Assembly: GCF_900215145.1 (NCBI RefSeq)
Contig: NZ_OBDO01000014.1
Coordinates: 1-64,000, forward strand
Reading direction: 5' to 3'
DNA length: 64,000 nt
From: Geodermatophilus sabuli
GTDB lineage: Bacteria; Actinomycetota; Actinomycetes; Mycobacteriales; Geodermatophilaceae
Shown: positions 61,806-64,000 of the stretch, in pieces
Layout of the letters: every line of letters begins with the position of its first letter
How positions within the stretch are numbered: the first letter of the stretch is position 1
The notes under the pieces: generated by a model
Told to the model about the DNA's origin: nothing
Seen by the model: only the letters and a program-made list of their open reading frames with translations
The model's database searches: none
Position numbers and translations under genes: made by a program

Positions 61806-62608
61806 CGGGCGGTGGCGTCCGAACCGGCGAGGAAGCCCAGCACCTCGGCCGCGACCTCGTCCGGCCGCTCGTGGTGCAGGCCGTGCCGGGTGCGCGGCAG
61901 GTCGCGCAGCTCGGCGCCGGGGATCGCCTTCGCGTAGGCCTCGCTGTGCGCCCGGGGGACGATCACGTCGATCTCCGCGGCGATCACCAGGGCGGGGCAG
62001 CTTATCCGCGGCAGCCGCGCCGGGAGCTCGGGGTCGTGCAGGTACGGGTCCCGGGCGAAGCGGGCGAAGGCGGCCATGTCCTTCTCCGTCTGCGCGATCT
62101 GCTCCGGCGTCGGCGGGGCGGAGAGCGCGGCCTCGACGAGGGCGTCGTCGTAGAACAGCGCGCGCACGAGGTCCGGCGGGGCCATGGAGAACAGGTCGGC
62201 CGGCGGCGCCTCGGGCACCGAGAGGCCGGCCGGCGCCATCAGCACCAGGTGCTCGACGCGGTCGGGGATCGTGCTGGCCAGCTCCGCGGCGGTCCAGCCG
62301 CCGAAGGACGCTCCGACGAGGTCGAAGCGGTCGACGCCCAGGACGTCCAGCAGTCGCAGGTAGTGCTGCACGAGGTCGGCCATGGTGGCGACCTCGGGCA
62401 GCTCGTCGCTCAGGCCGAACCCGGGGTGGTCGGGGGCGATGAGGTCCACCGCCTCCGACATCCGCTCGTGGAACGGCTCCCAGTTGCCCGCACCGCCGGC
62501 GGCGTGCAGGAAGAGGACCGGGCGGCCCGAGCCCTTGCGGAACAGGCTGATCTCCCCGGAGCCCATCGGCACCCTCGTCGGCGTCGGGACAGCTGCGGGA
62601 ACGGTCAC
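61802..62608 (-). CDS. alpha/beta hydrolase, meta-cleavage-hydrolase-like
   Basis: A 268-residue alpha/beta hydrolase. The oxyanion region is VLFLHAAGGAGNWEPF, the nucleophile elbow LVGASFGGWTAAELA (GASFGG, Ser near residue 105), the acid AEIDVIVPRAHSEAY and the His in RTRHGLHHERPDEV. The C-C hydrolases of meta-cleavage pathways look like this, but a lactonase or esterase is possible. The GTG at 62608 has AGGAG five bases upstream. First gene of its operon, with an operator just before it. Confidence 0.87.
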   Translation of the reverse strand: MTVPAAVPTPTRVPMGSGEISLFRKGSGRPVLFLHAAGGAGNWEPFHERMSEAVDLIAPDHPGFGLSDELPEVATMADLVQHYLRLLDVLGVDRFDLVGASFGGWTAAELASTIPDRVEHLVLMAPAGLSVPEAPPADLFSMAPPDLVRALFYDDALVEAALSAPPTPEQIAQTEKDMAAFARFARDPYLHDPELPARLPRISCPALVIAAEIDVIVPRAHSEAYAKAIPGAELRDLPRTRHGLHHERPDEVAAEVLGFLAGSDATAR

Positions 62609-62633
62609 GGGAACTCCTGCCTCGAGACGTGAA

Positions 62634-62688
62634 CGGACAATCGTCCGCCCGGGCCAGCACCGTGACGCATGACACGTCGCGGTGTCAA
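62634..62688 (-). promoter_or_regulatory. promoter and operator D of the hydrolase operon
   Basis: On the minus strand TTGACA (62688-62683), an 18-base spacer and CACGGT (62664-62659) give a start near 62652. CGGACAATCGTCCG (62634-62647), a CGGAC-N4-GTCCG palindrome, lies just downstream of it. Confidence 0.6.
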
Positions 62689-62765
62689 CGTCGCCACGGG
62701 CTGCGGTGGCCATCTGGGCCCCGGACCGCGGAGGGGAGTTGACCGGCGCGCGGCAGGGGGCGCAA

Positions 62766-62816
62766 CGGACAACTGACCGCCAGACGGTTGACAAGGAATG
62801 TGGCCGCTGTCACTGT
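62766..62816 (+). promoter_or_regulatory. promoter of the solute-binding protein with degenerate operator E
   Basis: TTGACA (62788-62793), a 17-base spacer and CACTGT (62811-62816) give a start near 62823. CGGACAACTGACCG (62766-62779) differs from CGGAC-N4-GTCCG at one position and lies upstream of the -35, unlike sites A to D. No gene is visible elsewhere in 62609-62916. Confidence 0.5.
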
Positions 62817-62916
62817 TCCGCCACCACCACGACGCCCGGCCCGCTCCCCGCGGCTGCCCGGCGGCCCGTGTACGGCGATCCCCGCAGCTGTGCGACCCCG
62901 AGAAGAGGACCACTCC

Positions 62917-64000
62917 ATGGCTCATCGCGTGATCCGCTCGCCGCGCTCCCGGCGGCTGGCCCTGCCGGTCGCCGCGGCGGCCCTGGTCCTGACCACCGTG
63001 GCGTGCGCCCCCACGAGCAGCAACGAGGGCGCCGCCGACAGCGGCGCCGAGGCCGTGGTGTCCGACGAGACCCTCGACCAGCTGCGCGCCGACGTCGAGG
63101 AGGCGATGGCCGTGCCGGAGTTCGAGCCGCAGGGCGAGGCGTTCTCGGTCGCCCCCTTGGCGGGCAAGAAGATCCTCTCCATGCCGGTCAGCAGCCAGCT
63201 CGAGGGCTGCGACCGGATGGCCCGCACCGTCGTCGACATCGCCAAGAGCGTGGGCATGACCGACAGCACGTACTTCCAGAACGACGGCGGCCCGCAGGCG
63301 TGGGTGCAGGGCATGAACCTGGCGATCAACCAGGGCTACGACGGTGTGGCGCTGGTCTGCGGCATCGACCCCGCCGCGCTGGCCCCGCAGATGGAGGCGG
63401 CGAAGGCGGCCGGCATCCAGGTGGTCGACATGCACCTGTCCGACGTCTCGGAACCGCCGTCGGACCTCATCGCCGGGCAGACCAACGGCCAGTTCAACCG
63501 GTCCATGGAGCTCGGCGTGGCGCAGGCCCTCGTCGAGTCCGAGGGCCGGCCGATCGACGCGCTGGTCATCACCTCGAACGAGAACCCGCCCTCGATCGGC
63601 ATGGAGCAGACGGTCAAGGACCAGTTCGCCGAGCTGTGCGGAGACGACTGCGGCGTCGAGTCGATCAACATCCCCATCCCCGACTACGCCACCGAGCTCA
63701 CCAGCGCCGTCTCCTCGGCGCTGGTGGCCAACCCCGACATCCGCGCGGTCTTCACCGTGTTCGACGCCCAGACGCCGTTCGTCCTGCCGGCCATCCAGTC
63801 GTCCAACGTCGACGCGAAGACCTACGCCTTCGGCGCCGACCGCACGTTCGTCGCGCTGATGACCGACCCGGAGAACCCGATGGGCACGGACATGGGCCCG
63901 AACTTCGACTGGATGGCCTACACCGGCGCTGACCAGCTGTTCCGCGTTCTCGCCGGCCAGCAGCCGATCCCGTCCGACGAGGCGTTCTCGCCGTACCGCC
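62917..64000 (+). CDS. sugar-type ABC transporter solute-binding lipoprotein (partial)
   Basis: The frame is open to the window end (361 codons seen). An Arg-rich N-terminus and a hydrophobic stretch lead to the lipobox LTTVAC (Cys near residue 30), so it is a lipid-anchored extracytoplasmic protein. The mature part has the periplasmic-binding type-1 (RbsB-like) layout: KKILSMPVSSQLEGCDRMAR, then GYDGVALVCGIDPAALAPQM, GIQVVDMHLSD and ALVANPDIRAVFTVFD. In aromatic or polyol clusters such proteins feed ABC importers whose genes should follow beyond the window. The ATG follows GAAGAGGACC. Confidence 0.88.
   Translation, partial: MAHRVIRSPRSRRLALPVAAAALVLTTVACAPTSSNEGAADSGAEAVVSDETLDQLRADVEEAMAVPEFEPQGEAFSVAPLAGKKILSMPVSSQLEGCDRMARTVVDIAKSVGMTDSTYFQNDGGPQAWVQGMNLAINQGYDGVALVCGIDPAALAPQMEAAKAAGIQVVDMHLSDVSEPPSDLIAGQTNGQFNRSMELGVAQALVESEGRPIDALVITSNENPPSIGMEQTVKDQFAELCGDDCGVESINIPIPDYATELTSAVSSALVANPDIRAVFTVFDAQTPFVLPAIQSSNVDAKTYAFGADRTFVALMTDPENPMGTDMGPNFDWMAYTGADQLFRVLAGQQPIPSDEAFSPYR

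Overview
The window is very GC-rich, densely coding DNA from a high-GC actinobacterium. A mycothiol-type cysteine ligase (MshC-like), a DosR/DosS-type two-component pair, an ANTAR regulator, RNase J, a fused isobutyryl-CoA mutase, many GTG starts, many 4-bp start/stop overlaps and several apparently leaderless starts all fit. The gene content resembles Geodermatophilaceae (Blastococcus, Modestobacter, Geodermatophilus) or close relatives, but the family assignment is an inference. I see no rRNA or tRNA gene, CRISPR array, insertion sequence or prophage.

Layout. 0-5.3 kb: amino-acid permease, alpha/beta hydrolase, pyridoxal kinase, MshC-like ligase and a small GerW/YtfJ-like protein. 5.3-11.7 kb: a dormancy/hypoxia-type island with a DevR-like regulator, a two-GAF DevS-like kinase, a pyridoxamine-oxidase-fold protein, a flavodoxin, a universal stress protein, a CBS protein and a DUF6544 protein. 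Three promoters here carry a DosR-box-like palindrome abutting the -35. 11.7-22 kb: two flippase-like membrane proteins (one an unusual PAP2-phosphatase/kinase/flippase fusion), DUF4389 and DUF5655 proteins, an ANTAR regulator, glucose-6-phosphate isomerase and release factor 3. 22-30 kb: an aromatic meta-cleavage operon (FAD hydroxylase, extradiol dioxygenase, FAH-family enzyme, C-C hydrolase, cyclase) with a divergent LysR regulator and an MFS transporter. An identical 15-bp LysR-type box sits in front of both the operon/regulator and the transporter.

30-37.8 kb: glycerophosphodiesterase, a Baeyer-Villiger-type monooxygenase with a hydrolase, a frameshifted hydrolase relic, a TVP38-family membrane protein, RNase J, a GNAT acetyltransferase ending in a 23-bp tandem repeat, and an acyl-CoA dehydrogenase. 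37.8-47.5 kb: acyl-CoA metabolism, with IcmF mutase, a BtuF-like protein, MaoC, alpha-methylacyl-CoA racemase, enoyl-CoA hydratase, an MFS exporter and a second acyl-CoA dehydrogenase.

47.6-64 kb: a second aromatic catabolic region under a likely IclR repressor. It holds an amidohydrolase; a CoA-transferase/citryl-CoA-lyase/LigB/LigA/quinone-oxidoreductase operon; a CYP199-like P450; glycerate kinase and a LarA homologue; an HsaA-like flavin monooxygenase; a hydrolase/alcohol dehydrogenase/SDR operon; and a solute-binding lipoprotein cut by the window end. Five promoters share a TTGACA -35 followed, near or just after the predicted start site, by a palindrome built from CGGAC and GTCCG, so they probably form one regulon. 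The pairing of a LigAB-type dioxygenase with a CoA-transferase and a citrate-synthase-fold lyase, without recognisable hydratase or aldolase genes, is the best candidate here for an undescribed pathway.
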